This document shows, one piece after another, positions 47,080 to 58,399 of a stretch of DNA of 64,000 nucleotides. Each line of letters begins with the position of its first letter. The first letter of the stretch is position 1. Origin of the DNA: Albula goreensis (lineage: Eukaryota > Chordata > Actinopteri > Albuliformes > Albulidae); NCBI GenBank assembly GCA_022829145.1, contig CM040743.1:49923905-49987904 (forward strand), in the 5' to 3' direction. The notes beneath the pieces were generated by a model that searched no databases, was not told where the DNA came from, and saw only the letters and a program-made list of their open reading frames with translations. Made by a program: the position numbers and the translations under genes.

Positions 47080-47898
47080 ACCTGTGAGTATCTAATAAAT
47101 TAACCAACTTGTGAGTTATGTTTAGACAAATAATCGACAGGCTGTTGCAGCAAGCTAGTAGAGTAGCATTATTCGATTGGTCGTTTTACTTCTCATCTAT
47201 GCCTCTCGCTAATTTTATAAAGTTGCTCTGAACAAGCCCCAAAATACATTGTAACTCATAAATAAAATGCGCATATGATAAACGATAAAGAAATAATTGA
47301 ACTTTAATTTTTGTTATCTGGGTCTTTGTATTCGTGAAATGATTTTAAAATATTGATTCAGAGTCTAAGTTGATAACATAGATGTACCAATGTTGGATAA
47401 CAATTTAAGCATTAGACTGAGTAACATCACCATCGTGTCACAGACTTGCTTGCCTGCTAAGATAACAGACCTGCGGCCAGACATAAAACGATTTGTTGTT
47501 CCAAGCTGCTTTCACTGGAAAAAGATTACTAAACAAAAAGTTTTATTCTGCTCTACGGTGCGGGCAATGGAATGCATACTCTATGAGTCATCGGCCAGTG
47601 TTGACTCCAATGTGCAGAATGCCACCCTAAACTGATTTGACATGCGCTGTCCCTGACACAGGGGATTTCCCCCACCAGGAGTGAAAGTTCCTAACCTAGA
47701 ACCTGACATCTGTTCATTAAAGTTATGTCAGCAAGCCTTGTTGCCTCCCGATTCAACCCAAAAAGAAAAGATCCTGGTCATTACAAAGCAGTTTCAATGA
47801 AACTGTTGTACTGTGGTAACTTCCTGAGAAGGCACACTTTTGGAAAATTATTTAAAACAACATTGGCCAATCTCGTTCTGAAATGTATGCCTCTCCAG
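47080..47898. other. Spacer between nup42 and the serpin remnant
   Basis: No gene seen. Open frames at 47390-47635 and 47725-47958 lack recognisable protein features. A splice acceptor (CTCTCCAG, 47891-47898) precedes the serpin coding exon. Confidence 0.4.
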
Positions 47899-48119
47899 GA
47901 AATCAGCAATGGAGTCACTGTCTGCAGCAAACACCAACTTCTCCCTGAATCTTTTTAAGAAGATAAGTGATGTTAACAAAACAGACAATATCTTCTATTC
48001 ACTGTTCAGCATCTCATCAGCTCTGGCTATGGTGTACCTGGGAGCCAGGGGGAATACAGCTACACAAATGACCCAGGTGAGTTCAGCCAGACACAGTGAT
48101 ATACTCTGGCGACCCACAC

Positions 48120-48695
48120 GCAACTCATTGTCCATAATACAGATCTCTATGATGTGTAGGGTTAGGGTTAGGGTTAAGGTTAACCATAATACAGATCTCC
48201 ATGGATGTGTAGGGTTAGGGTTAAGGTTAACCATAATACAGATCTCTATGGATGTGTAGGGTTAGGGTTAGGGTTAAGGTTAACCATAATACAGATCTCC
48301 ATGGATGTGTAGGGCTAGGGTTAGGGTTAAGGTTAACCATAATACAGATCTCCATGGATGTGTAGGGTTAGGGTTAAGGTTAACCATAATACAGATCTCT
48401 ATGGATGTGTAGGGTTAGGGTTAGGGTTAAGGTTAAGGTTAACCATAATACAGATCTCTATGGATGTGTAGGGTTAGGGTTAGGGTTAACCCTAACCATA
48501 ATACAGATCTCCATGGATGTGTAGGGTTAGGGTTAGGGTTAAGGTTAACCATAATACAGATCTCCATGGATGTGTAGGGTTAGGGTTAAGGTTAACCATA
48601 ATACAGATCTCTATGGATGTGTAGGGTTAGGGTTAGGGTTAACCCTAACCATAATACAGATCTCCATGGATGTGTAGGGTTAGGGTTAGATAAAT
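48120..48695 (+). repeat. TTAGGG-bearing array in serpin intron 1, ~50-bp unit, ~11 copies
   Basis: Units contain CCATAATACAGATCTCCATG, GATGTGTAGGGTTAGGG and a variable number of TTAGGG/TTAAGG hexamers. It begins about 50 nt after the exon 1 donor. Confidence 0.92.
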
Positions 48696-48699
48696 TATA

Positions 48700-49200
48700 T
48701 ACCAATTAACGATAGGCAAATAACTATTTTCTAAACTAAACAATAAAAAAGGCAAACTCTGACACTTTTCTTTCTTTTGATTTGTGAAAAAGCCTCTCTC
48801 TTCTGCTCTGTGTCATTCTGTCTTTGAAATGTTGTACCTTGGGGTTGTTCCTGAGCTGAATAAAAACCCAGCCTATTGCCTAATTGTGAATATGTGATCA
48901 ATTAGTTTTAAAAGCCTCTTTATAGTCTGTTTGTATTGGAAGAATTCGTATGGTTTGATGCAGAGCCATCACTCCATCTAAATATCTTAATGCTTATATA
49001 GATTATGATAATAATAATAAAGATAATGATAATAAATGATCTAGTCCACTTGGTTTATTTCAGTTACAACTGAATATATAGATGACTTGGTAAGGTAAAA
49101 ATCCTTTGTAATAAGAAGAAAACAAGCAGCTGTGTATGCCTTCCCTGGTGTATTCTGTAGAGGACATGTCATTGTGTTTATTATCTATGCCTGTCACCAG
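48700..49200. other. Remainder of serpin intron 1
   Basis: AT-rich, ends with acceptor CTGTCACCAG at 49191-49200. No other feature seen. Confidence 0.5.
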
Positions 49201-49244
49201 ACTCTCCACTTTCACAAAGCTGAGGATGATATTCATGCTGGATT

Positions 49245-50698
49245 CAGAAAACTGATCTCAACAGAGAGAATGCTCCATACGCCCTGAGCTTTCTCTGATC
49301 TCAACAGAGAGAATGCTCCACACGCCCTGAGCTTTCTCTGATCTCAACAGAGAGAATGCTCCATACGCCCTGAGCTTTCTCTGATCTCAACAGAGAGAAT
49401 GCTCCACACGCCCTGAGCTTTCTCTGATCTCAACAGAGAGAATGCTCCATACGCCCTGAGCTTTCTCTGATCTCAACAGAGAGAATGCTCCACACGCCCT
49501 GAGCTTTCTCTGATCTCAACAGAGAGAATGCTCCACACGCCCTGAGCTTTCTCTGATCTCAACAGAGAGAATGCTCCATACGCCATGAGCTTTCTCTGAT
49601 CTCAACAGAGAGAATGCTCCACACGCCCTGAGCTTTCTCTGATCTCAACAGAGAGAATGCTCCATACGCCCTGAGCTTTCTCTGATCTCAACAGAGAGAA
49701 TGCTCCACACGCCCTGAGCTTTCTCTGATCTCAACAGAGAGAATGCTCCACACGCAGAGAGAATCTCAACAGAGAGAATGCTCCACACGCCCTGAGCTTT
49801 CTCAACAGAGAGAATGCTCCATACGCCCTGAGCTTTCTCTGATCTCAACAGAGAGAATGCTCCACGCCCTGAGCTTTCTTGATCTCAACAGAGAGAATGC
49901 TCCATACGCCCTGAGCTTTCTCTGATCTCAACAGAGAGAATGCTCCATACGCCCTGAGCTTTCTCTGATCTCAACAGAGAGAATGCTCCATACGCCCTGA
50001 GCTTTCTCTGATCTCAACAGAGAGAATGCTCCACACGCCCTGAGCTTTCTCTGATCTCAACAGAGAGAATGCTCCATACGCCCTGAGCTTTCTCTGATCT
50101 CAACAGAGAGAATGCTCAACAGAGAGAATGCTCCACACGCCCTGAGCTTTCTCTGATCTCAACAGAGAGAATGCTCCACACGCCCTGAGCTTTCTCTGAT
50201 CTCAACAGAGAGAATGCTCCACACGCCCTGAGCTTTCTCTGATCTCAACAGAGAGAATGCTCCACACGCCCTGAGCTTTCTCTGAGAGAGAATGCTCCAC
50301 ACGCCTGAGCTTTCTCTGATCTCAACAGAGAGAATGCCATCCACCTGAGCCTCTGAGCTTTCTCTGATCTCAACAGAGAGAATGCTCCACACGCCCTGAG
50401 CTTTCTCTGATCTCAACAGAGAGAGTGCTCCATACGCCCTGAGCTTTCTCTGATCTCAACAGAGAGAATGCTCCATACGCCCTGAGCTTTCTCTGATCTC
50501 AACAGAGAGAATGCTCCATACGCCCTGAGCTTTCTCTGATCTCAACAGAGAGAATGCTCCATACGCCCTGAGCTTTCTCTGATCTCAACAGAGAGAATGC
50601 TCCACCCGCCTGAGCTTTCTCTGATCTCAACAGAGAGAATGCTCCACACGCCCTGAGCTTTCTCTGATCTCAACAGAGAGAGTGCTCCATACGCCCTG
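49245..50698 (+). repeat. 43-bp array derived from serpin exon 2 coding sequence, ~33 copies
   Basis: Unit reads GATCTCAACAGAGAGAATGC then TCCATACGCCCTGAGCTTTC and TCT, which is serpin exon 2 sequence (AAC AGA GAG AAT GCT CCA TAC GCC CTG AGC codes NRENAPYALS). Copies alternate between CATACG and CACACG. A few have internal deletions (about 49750, 49860, 50115, 50285, 50335). The 43-nt unit is not a multiple of three, so the exon frame is destroyed after the first unit. Confidence 0.95.
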
Positions 50699-52150
50699 TT
50701 GCGAATATAACAACCGGAAGTCAAACAATCCCCGTCAAAGTAAAAGCCGTCAATTTCTGCTTTAACATGTACGCATTAAAACTTCGTGAAAATTCTGCGT
50801 TGGTGTCGTTGTTTTATTTTATGCGTCCAGAATTAAAATACATAAGCAGCACTCACTTAATTCATATTAACCAAGAAAATAGATGTATTTTAAGCTTCGG
50901 CTAATGTCATGCCTTAAAGCATGTTTCAAGCATATCAAAGCATTTGCCAGAGTTACGTGCACCTGCAGGAGATAAAATAGAACTGTATTTCAAGTGAGCT
51001 TATTTCCATTAACATATTTTAAATATATGTAATTAATTTTGATGGTGAAGGAGTAATACTTATTTTAACAAACGAGAATGTCCATTTATGTGAGGTAAAT
51101 AATTGTAATATAAACATTTTACTAATTAAAATTGAGCTGTATGTTTAGTGGTATAACCAATAGAACAATAAGTTGTTATGGTAAACTTTGCTGGAAGCTA
51201 CCTGTGGTCAATGGTTGCTTAAATACGCTACATATATGAATGGTCTTAGTAAGGGTAAGGGATTTAGAAGTCACACTGAACCTTGATCTAGTGGGTCACA
51301 CAAAACTATGCTGAGTACTTCATTTAGTGAGCAGCATTAAAAAGTGGTCTGCCACAGCAGAATACAGCATATTTGCATTATGAATATGGGGTAAACTTGA
51401 TAGCTTAGACAGACTGCCATAAAATAAAACTCACCTTGAACCCAGACATGCATTATTGAAAAGTTTGTGCACATATACCTCTTCAATGATAAAAATGGAA
51501 TTTACCTTTGTGTTATAGCATTTAAAAAAAAAAAAAGCACAAATATTTTAACAAATCAGTGGTAGATATAGTGTTTGTGCTGCATGTTAAATTTTGTTGT
51601 TAAAAATCTGTCTGAGCTCCATGCTGAGTTTGGTCTGGCCATGCTCTAGGTTTATTGATGTGGTCTCAATCCCAAATACTGGAAATGGAACATGGAAGTT
51701 AGTTATTGGTTATTGATATTGCCAAAGTAATGTAATATAAATACAATGTAATAAGATCATGAATAATATTTTTAAAAAATGCCAGTTCAACTGTCTTGTA
51801 TATTATTAAACTCTGTTTATCAGTTTTATACTCTGTTATACTAAAATTCCTGTTTCGTGGAAAACCCTCCCCATCGCCCAAGTCAAATCAATGTGGAGGT
51901 CTGCAAGACTGTTCAACAAGCAGACAAGATTTTGAAACCTGGAGAACAATCCCCAAGAGGACAACCTGGTCGAACAAAAATATCATCATAACATTTGAGC
52001 CAAGAAGCCGATGTCAGTTTGACAAGAAATTCCAAGGTCTGAGGATATGTTTCTAGGTAAATATGCAAACAAAAGTATGTGATGCTGCTAATCCATTAAC
52101 TAAATTTAAACAAATGACAAGAGATGAAAATAAAAATAATCATTAATTTT
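50699..52150. other. Spacer between serpin array and klhl7 3' end
   Basis: AT-rich. The expected later serpin exons were looked for and not seen. An 86-codon frame at 51796-52056 has no recognisable features. Confidence 0.4.
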
Positions 52151-52155
52151 ACTTC

Positions 52156-52161
52156 TTTATT
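52156..52161 (-). terminator. Candidate poly(A) signal of klhl7
   Basis: TTTATT on the + strand (AATAAA on the klhl7 strand), about 630 nt after the stop codon and beyond the 3' array. Plausible but unproven. Confidence 0.4.
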
Positions 52162-52349
52162 CCACTGCCATCCAGTTACTCCACATTTACAGAAGCATAC
52201 CATAAATACCACCAAAGAAAATGGATTCGGCACTTTTGCTCAAACATAATACATACACACACGAGAAGCACATTTAAAAATATTTCATAAAAAACTGTAC
52301 TATGGTACCTGTTGTTTAAAACATCTTTGCACTGTTGTCTTATTTTCAA

Positions 52350-52790
52350 CGATCTCCCAATAAGAACCCCGAATCTTCAGGGTACATCAGTCTGAACCCC
52401 GAATCTTCAGGGTACAGCCGTCTGAACCCTGAATCTTCAGGGTGGAGCAGTCTGAACCCCAAATCTTCATCAGGGTGCAGAAGTCTGAGCCCCAAATCTT
52501 CAGGGTACAGCAGTCTGAGCCCTGAATCTTCAGGGTACAGCAGTCTGAGCCCCGAATCTCCAGGGTACAGCAGTCTGAGCCCCGAATCTCCAGGGTACAG
52601 CAGTCTGAGCCCCGAATCTTCAGGGTACAGCAGTCTGAGCCCCGAATCTCCAGGGTACAGCAGTCTGAGCCCCAAATCTTCAGGGTACAGCAGTCTGAGC
52701 CCCGAATCTCCAGGGTACAGCAGTCTGAGCCCCAAATCTTCAGGGTACAGCAGTCTGAGCCCCAAATCTTCAGGGTACAGTTGTCTGAAG
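52350..52790 (-). repeat. 30-bp array directly after the klhl7 stop codon, ~14 copies
   Basis: On the + strand the unit is CAGGGTACAGCAGTCTGAGC followed by CCCGAATCTT. The array begins within a few nt of the klhl7 stop codon (52792-52794), so it would form most of the 3' UTR. In another minus frame it stays open with 10-residue repeats, so a frameshift near the stop would add a long repetitive tail. Confidence 0.92.
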
Positions 52791-52791
52791 G

Positions 52792-55700
52792 TTATACTGA
52801 GGATGATGATGAGCATGATGAAGATGCCTCCTGCTCGTTGGCACCGCAGGTGTCCACCACACAGATCAGGCAGCTGGTGACGGGGAAGGCTCGCACCTTG
52901 TTGCAGGAAAGCCATTTGTCCGAGTCACAGTGGTACTCCAGGATGTGTCCAAGCCGGCCCACACCCTGGAACCCTGCTAGCACGTAGATCACGGAGCCCA
53001 CAGCTGCACACTTCACCGTCACTCCCTTCCATGGCATTGGCGCTGCCATCCGCCACTCATTGCTGGCAATGTCATAGAACTCCACAGAGTCCAGCCCACC
53101 TGTGTTGCCAGAGACACAGAACAAAAGAGACATCAGGTAAGGGGAGACAGGTTCTGTTCCCTAATTTCTGACAGGTGAAGTAAATGTCTGATAACATACC
53201 CATTCCATTCTGGCCACCAACTGCATAAATTCTTTCATTAACAAACACCAGCCCATGGTTCTTCCTGCATTCTATCATTCCACACAGCTCTCTCCACCTG
53301 AAGAGGCAAAACAGAGTGAGATGTGCAGAGTTATCATAGTCATGGTTATCATCATCTTCAGTGGAAGAATGTGCATGTTAGATACAGACAGAGGTTGCTA
53401 AGCAGCAGTGTGAGACACGGATTGGTTGCTAGGCAGTGCAGTTGCATTGTGACATGTAGAACGGTGGTTGCTAGGCACAGTGTGAGATTTAGAGTGAGGT
53501 TGCTAGGTGCAGTGTGAGATGTAGAGCAAGGTTGCTAGGCACAGGGTGAGATGCAGAGTGGTGGTGTGACTCACTCCTCGGTGCTGGGGTCATACACTTC
53601 GCAGGTGTTCAGAACTCTGCCAGAGACATTGTTCCCCAGGCTGCCCCCGCAGACATAGATCAGCCCGTTAGCCTCCACCATGCCATGGCTACAGCGTGGG
53701 ATCAGCATGCTGGGCTTATTCTGCCAGCTCTCTGTGCGTGTATCATAGCACTCAAACAGGCTAAGTGCAGAGTTACCTACACAGGAAACACTGTCAGCAC
53801 AGAGTCACCTTACACAGCAAACACAGTCAGCACAGAGTCACCTTACACACACTCACAAACACACTCACTCACACACACTCTCACACACGCACACACTCTC
53901 ACACACGCACGCACGCACACACACACACACACACAGATACTCACCCACTTCCGACCCCCCTGAAGTGTATATTTTGCCCTGGGAAGCGCACGCGGCCAAG
54001 CTGTCACGGGGGTTTGGGGGGCCCAGCTTAGAGTACCAGCTGTCCTTCACCACATTGTAGCAGTCCATGCGTTTAATGGGGAAGAGCTGGGAGCCTCCCA
54101 GGATGTACACCACGTTGTCCCAGAACACAGATGCAGCGTCCCTCCTCTTCTCAAATGGACAGCGTATATCTGTCCAGCTGTAGTCCTACAACACAAAACA
54201 CACTGCTGCTGACTTCAATAACCTCCAACACAGCAAAAACACTGCAGTTTATACAGTGTGTCACTGATTCAGAATGGTGCACAGGGTAAGTGTGTAACTG
54301 GTTCAGCACAGTGCACAGGATAAGTGTGTAACTGGTTCAGTACAGTGCACAGGGTACTTTTTTCCTTACTTTGGGGTTGAAATAGCGGCAGGACTGTGGT
54401 TGGGAACCGCCAAACAGCGCGATGCGATAATCGTGTTTTTTGCGCCGTGGCCGGCTGCTCTCTCCCAGCTCCTCACGGTCCTCAGGAGACAGCAGGTGGT
54501 AGCGCATCCCACCTACCACCAGAGGGAGCCAGACAGCACATACTGCTACAGCTGTACTACCAATGATGTCTGATCTATTCATTCATTACACATCACATTA
54601 TGGACAAATCTGCAGAGAGTTAAGATTAGTCGAGGTCAAATGTACAGATAAATGGACTGAAAGGTGAGATGGTTGAGTCTGAATATAAATGTTCTAAAAG
54701 GTAAGATGCTACAGGTTAAATGTTCTGAAAGTGGAGGGTAGTTAAGGTGAAAAATATGGGTTAAATGTGCTGAAAGTCAATGCACATACAGGTGAAATAC
54801 ACAGGTTAAATGAGCTTGGGCACATACTGATCACCATCTTTAGACACTCGGGATTGTCCTGGATCAGTGGCTCAGCCTGGACTGTCTTGCTCAGGAAGTT
54901 CTTGGACACGAGTGGGAAGCGCACTTTGGCCAAAATGTCCACAATATACTGCTGTCGGTTTGGCTCATCATATTTCAGCCAACGGACAGCAGCATCATAA
55001 ATCTGTACAACCACAGGAGAGAGTAAGGGTAGTGTGTGTATGTGTGTTTGTGTGCATGCGAGCAGTGTCAGAGTAGTGTGAGTGCGATGACAGAGTGTAT
55101 GTGTGTGTGTACACACAGTGTGAGGGTAGTGCAAGTGTGTTCGCAGTGTTAGGGTACTGTGTGTGACTACAATGTGTTTGTAAATGTGTGTGTTCACAGT
55201 ATTAGGGTAGTGTTTTTATACATTTGCTTGCAAAAACACTTCTAAAAATATACTTGAATTGTGTGTTCTGGTTTGGCAGATGACTGTTTTACCTGATCTT
55301 CAGCTCGCACTGTGAGTGTGTCCTGGTTTAGCAGGTGAGTGTTTTACCTGATCTTCAGCTCGCACTGTGAGTGTGTCCTGGTTTAGCAGGTGAGTGTTTT
55401 ACCTGATCTTCAGCTCGCACTGTGAGTGTGTCCTGGTTTAGCAGGTGAGTGTTTTGTGAGTGTGTCCTGGTTTAGCAGGTGAGTGTTTTACCTGATCTTC
55501 AGCTGGCACTGTGAGTGTGTCCTGGTTTAGCACGTGAGTGTTTTACCTGATCTTCAGCTTGCACTGTGAGTGTGTCCTGGTTTAGCAGGTGAGTGTTTTA
55601 CCTGATCTTCAGCTCGCACTGTGAGTGTGTCCTGGTTGAGCAGGTGAGTAACTCGTTTCACATCCAGCTGCAGGAACTCATCCATCTTGTACACCTCTGT

Positions 55701-58392
55701 GAAGTGCTGATGTATGAAGTCATCAGCTGCTGTCTTCAGCTCTGGACAGTCCAAGCACTCCGCCAGGACACTGATACCTGCAACACCACCACACCACCAG
55801 GGGGCAGCACAACAAATCACTTCCCCACATTCGCAAACCCGTAAACCTAACCCCACATCTCACCCTCATGTGCCTTATTAATAAAATCATTTATTTGAGA
55901 GCTGTTTGATATTATTATTATTTATTATTAACCCCTAGGCTCAGCACTCAGCTTAATTAGGATGTGCATGTATTTTGTGTAGCTATCAGTTTGGCCCATC
56001 AGATATCACATTGGAAGGCAACTGTTAATATCTGTTATCTGTTTCCCCCCCCCCATGCACTGCATTTCCCAGAATCACGCTCTCTGCCTAAACACCTCTC
56101 TAACCGCCCATAGTCTTACCTAAGCAGTTAGCAGCATCGACTTGCTCCTTTAGAAAATCCACACACATTTTTTTCACTGGTTCAATCTGATATTGATTAG
56201 CCGCATCCAATAAAGACTGAACATTGTTGCTGTTCACAGAAATTCTGAAACAGAGAAAAAAGAAAATACATTTTGTAATATATATGAAATATAATACCAC
56301 AAATACATCTTCATACCTTAGTGTCAACATCAATACATTTATGTAAATACTAAAAGCATGTTCTCATACAAATGCAAAATTTTTATTAATTATTATTTGC
56401 ATAAATAGATATCTTTCTTGCATTGCCCATCAAAACTGCAAAAATCCAATAATACAACTCACTAGTGTTGGCGTTTCGGACTTGCTAAACCTAACCCTTA
56501 CCCAAATCACCAGTGTTGGTGTTTCAGACTTGCTAAACCTAACCCTTACCCAAATCACCAGTGTTGGTGTTTCAGACTTTCTAAACCTAACCCTTACCCA
56601 AATCACCAGTGTTGGTGTTTCAGACTTTCTAAACCTAACCCTTACCCAAATCACCAGTGTTGGTGTTTCAGACTTTCTAACCATAACCCTTACCCAAATC
56701 ACCAGTGTTGGTGTTTCAGACTTTCTAAACCTAACCCTTACCCAAATCACCAGTGTTGGTGTTTCAGACTTTCTAAACCTAACCCTTACCCAAATCACCA
56801 GTGTTGGTGTTTCAGACTTTCTAAACGTAACCCTTACCCAAATCACCAGTGTTGGCGTTTCAGACTTTCTAAACCTAACCCTTACCCAAATCACCAGTGT
56901 TGGCGTTTCAGACTTGCTAAACCTAACCCTTACCCAAATCACCAGTGTTGGCGTTTCAGACTTTCTAAACCTAACCCTTACCCAAATCACCAGTGTTGGT
57001 GTTTCAGACTTGCTAAACCTAACCCTTACCCAAATCACCAGTGTTGGTGTTTCAGACTTTCTAAACCTCACCCTTACCCAAATCACCAGTGTTGGTGTTT
57101 CAGACTTTCTAAACCTAACCCTTACCCAAATCACCAGTGTTGGTGTTTCAGACTTTCTAAACCTAACCCTTACCCAAATCACCAGTGTTGGTGTTTCAGA
57201 CTTACCTGGCCGTATAAATGAATTCCACAAGCAGTTCAATGATTTCTGGTTCTGCATTCTTTAATTCCACCTCATGGGATGTTGACTCCAGCATATTCGC
57301 TGTTAAAAGGGAAAAACAAGAGTAAAGGTTTTTTATTATTATTTTATATAAAGACCATAAAATGTAGTATATTTAAGTGCCTAATCACTGACCCTGGGAC
57401 CACATATGGTAAGTCTTTATGGAGGATTTTTTAACCTATCATCTGCAGATTCTGAAAAATGACAGACATGTTGGAAGCATACAACCAATGAACCAATGAA
57501 GTTGCAAGCACAGCAAGAGACACAGTGTTACAGAGTTTATTAACACTGAAATGACATTTGTAAGACATTTTACATACAACTGTGTCTCTTTCATAATCAA
57601 AAACACTAATAATCATAAGCATAAGGGACACTGTTGTAAGAGTGAAAATCTGGTCACATTTCGTAATTCTATGAAAATGAACATCTCCAGGTAACTCAGT
57701 TCTATTCAATTACAAAACAGGATACTTTCACCTAAAAACATGGTTGTCCTTTTTATGTACCAGTTGAGAAGTCCAGTGAGATGATGGTGCAAATGATTAA
57801 TCAAATTTGAAAAGAAGCAAGAAATACGGCAATGATCACTGATATATTAGTCTAAAAAATGGAATCTGACCGGGAAAAGTGAAAGACTTACTGGTAAACA
57901 TTAGGTAGAAGAAGTGACTGGCCGCTGCAAGAACCACCCTGTGCGCAGGTATATGTCTGCCCTGGACCACGAGACTGACGTCACACAAAGTTCTCTGCAG
58001 AGCATTAGGGCACACACAACATTAGTCTTAACACATATACACATAGGGTGAGTCACATATTGTCGTTGTATACACAAATTAGCATATTTTATACTTTCAT
58101 TCTCTGTTTTATATTTTCAGTTTCCAAATACTGTATTTGCATGTGTTCATTCAATTACAAAGAGTACCGTTCAAATACAAATGCTCTCACTGGATGAAAT
58201 CGCACCACTGTAGTTAAATACACTAATAGAAGTTGAAAAATGAATTAAACTAGTTAGCTATCTTACCTGTTTCCGTAGGTTGTTCATGACGCCCATGGTT
58301 CCGGACAGCAGTCTGTATTCCTCTTTGATCGCGAACTTCTTTTCACTCTTCTTCTTACAGCTTTGTGATTTCTCAGCCGTCAAAGAGGCCAT
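52792..58392 (-). CDS. klhl7: klhl7, BTB-BACK-kelch adaptor of CUL3 ubiquitin ligase (11 coding exons, 596 aa)
   Basis: Substrate adaptor of the CUL3 E3 ligase in other vertebrates. Exons in coding order: 58392-58267, 57994-57892, 57299-57206, 56244-56120, 55777-55602, 55002-54828, 54512-54370, 54185-53945, 53776-53575, 53297-53200, 53099-52792, 1791 nt, in frame. The BTB domain spans exons 1-4 (MGVMNNLRKQ, AHRVVLAAASHFF, NMLEST), BACK exons 4-6 (DFIHQHFTEVYKMDEFLQL, YDAAVRWLKYDEPNRQ), and kelch repeats exons 7-11 (IALFGGSQPQSCRYFNP, VYILGGSQLFPIKRMDCYN, IYVCGGSLGNNVSG, VYVLAGFQGVGRLGHILEY). Human KLHL7 is 586 aa. Here the tail after VDTCGANE is Ser-rich (SSSCSSSSSV) and stops next to the 3' array. 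Donors of exons 3 and 5 are embedded in tandem arrays. An upstream in-frame ATG at 58440 exists, but MASLTAEK fits the family. Confidence 0.93.
53395..53565 (-). repeat. Intron 9 array, ~30-bp unit, ~5 copies
   Basis: On the + strand units contain GTTGCTAGGCACAGTGTGAG and ATGTAGAGT. It ends about 10 nt from the exon 9 donor of klhl7 (53574). Confidence 0.85.
53845..53940. repeat. (CA)n microsatellite next to the klhl7 exon 8 donor
   Basis: Imperfect CA repeats with ACTCTCACACACGC units. On the klhl7 strand it is GT-rich sequence starting about 8 nt after the donor GTGAGTATC. Confidence 0.9.
55287..55655 (-). repeat. 55-bp array of exon 5 end plus splice donor, ~6 copies (klhl7)
   Basis: On the coding strand the final ~47 nt of exon 5, ending GAGCTGAAGATCAG (residues VRAEDQ), plus donor GTAAAAC is repeated into intron 5. 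Donor-bearing copies lie near 55291, 55347, 55402, 55491, 55546 and 55602, and one partial copy near 55450 lost the donor half. The exon-proximal copy differs by GTTGAGCAGG where array units have GTTTAGCAGG. With a 55-nt unit, use of a downstream donor shifts frame and meets a stop soon after. Confidence 0.95.
56463..57206 (-). repeat. 48-bp array starting at the klhl7 exon 3 donor, ~16 copies
   Basis: On the coding strand the donor is CGGCCAG then GTAAGTCTGAAACACC. The same AAGTCTGAAACACC continues with AACACTGGTGATTTGGGTAA and GGGTTAGGTTTAG and repeats about 16 times. Each unit contains GGGTAAGGG, a reasonable cryptic donor. As 48 is a multiple of three, frames on both strands stay open for over 250 codons; these are not genes. 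Confidence 0.95.
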
Positions 58393-58399
58393 GGCTAGC

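Larger units (their letters stand above)
47899..49290 (+). pseudogene. Clade-B serpin gene remnant, exons 1-2 only
   Basis: Exon 1, coding 47909-48076 after an acceptor at 47898, encodes the first 56 residues of a SERPINB-type intracellular protease inhibitor: NTNFSLNLFKKIS, then NIFYSLFSISSALAMVYLGA and a GNTATQM segment, ending phase 0 at a good donor (GTGAGT). Exon 2 begins at 49201 in matching phase with TLHFHKAEDDIHAGFRKLIS, then runs into the 43-bp array. The expected family continuation ENAPYALS is still recognisable in the array unit, but in another frame. No later serpin exon (helices, reactive-centre loop) appears before klhl7. The gene therefore cannot make a functional inhibitor as assembled. 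Confidence 0.8.

Noticed and set aside
49201..50698. CRISPR-like regular repeat
   Set aside because: Head-to-tail units without spacers in a vertebrate gene context; the unit is serpin coding sequence.
52335..52915. Open frames of 181 and 189 codons (SLSPESSGY and LRLLYPED repeats)
   Set aside because: 30-bp array in the klhl7 3' region; another artefact of a 3n unit. Kept only as a note on possible tail extension.
56430..57264. Overlapping ~260-275 codon open frames on both strands
   Set aside because: Both come from the 48-bp array in klhl7 intron 3. Being open on both strands is expected for a 3n repeat without stops.
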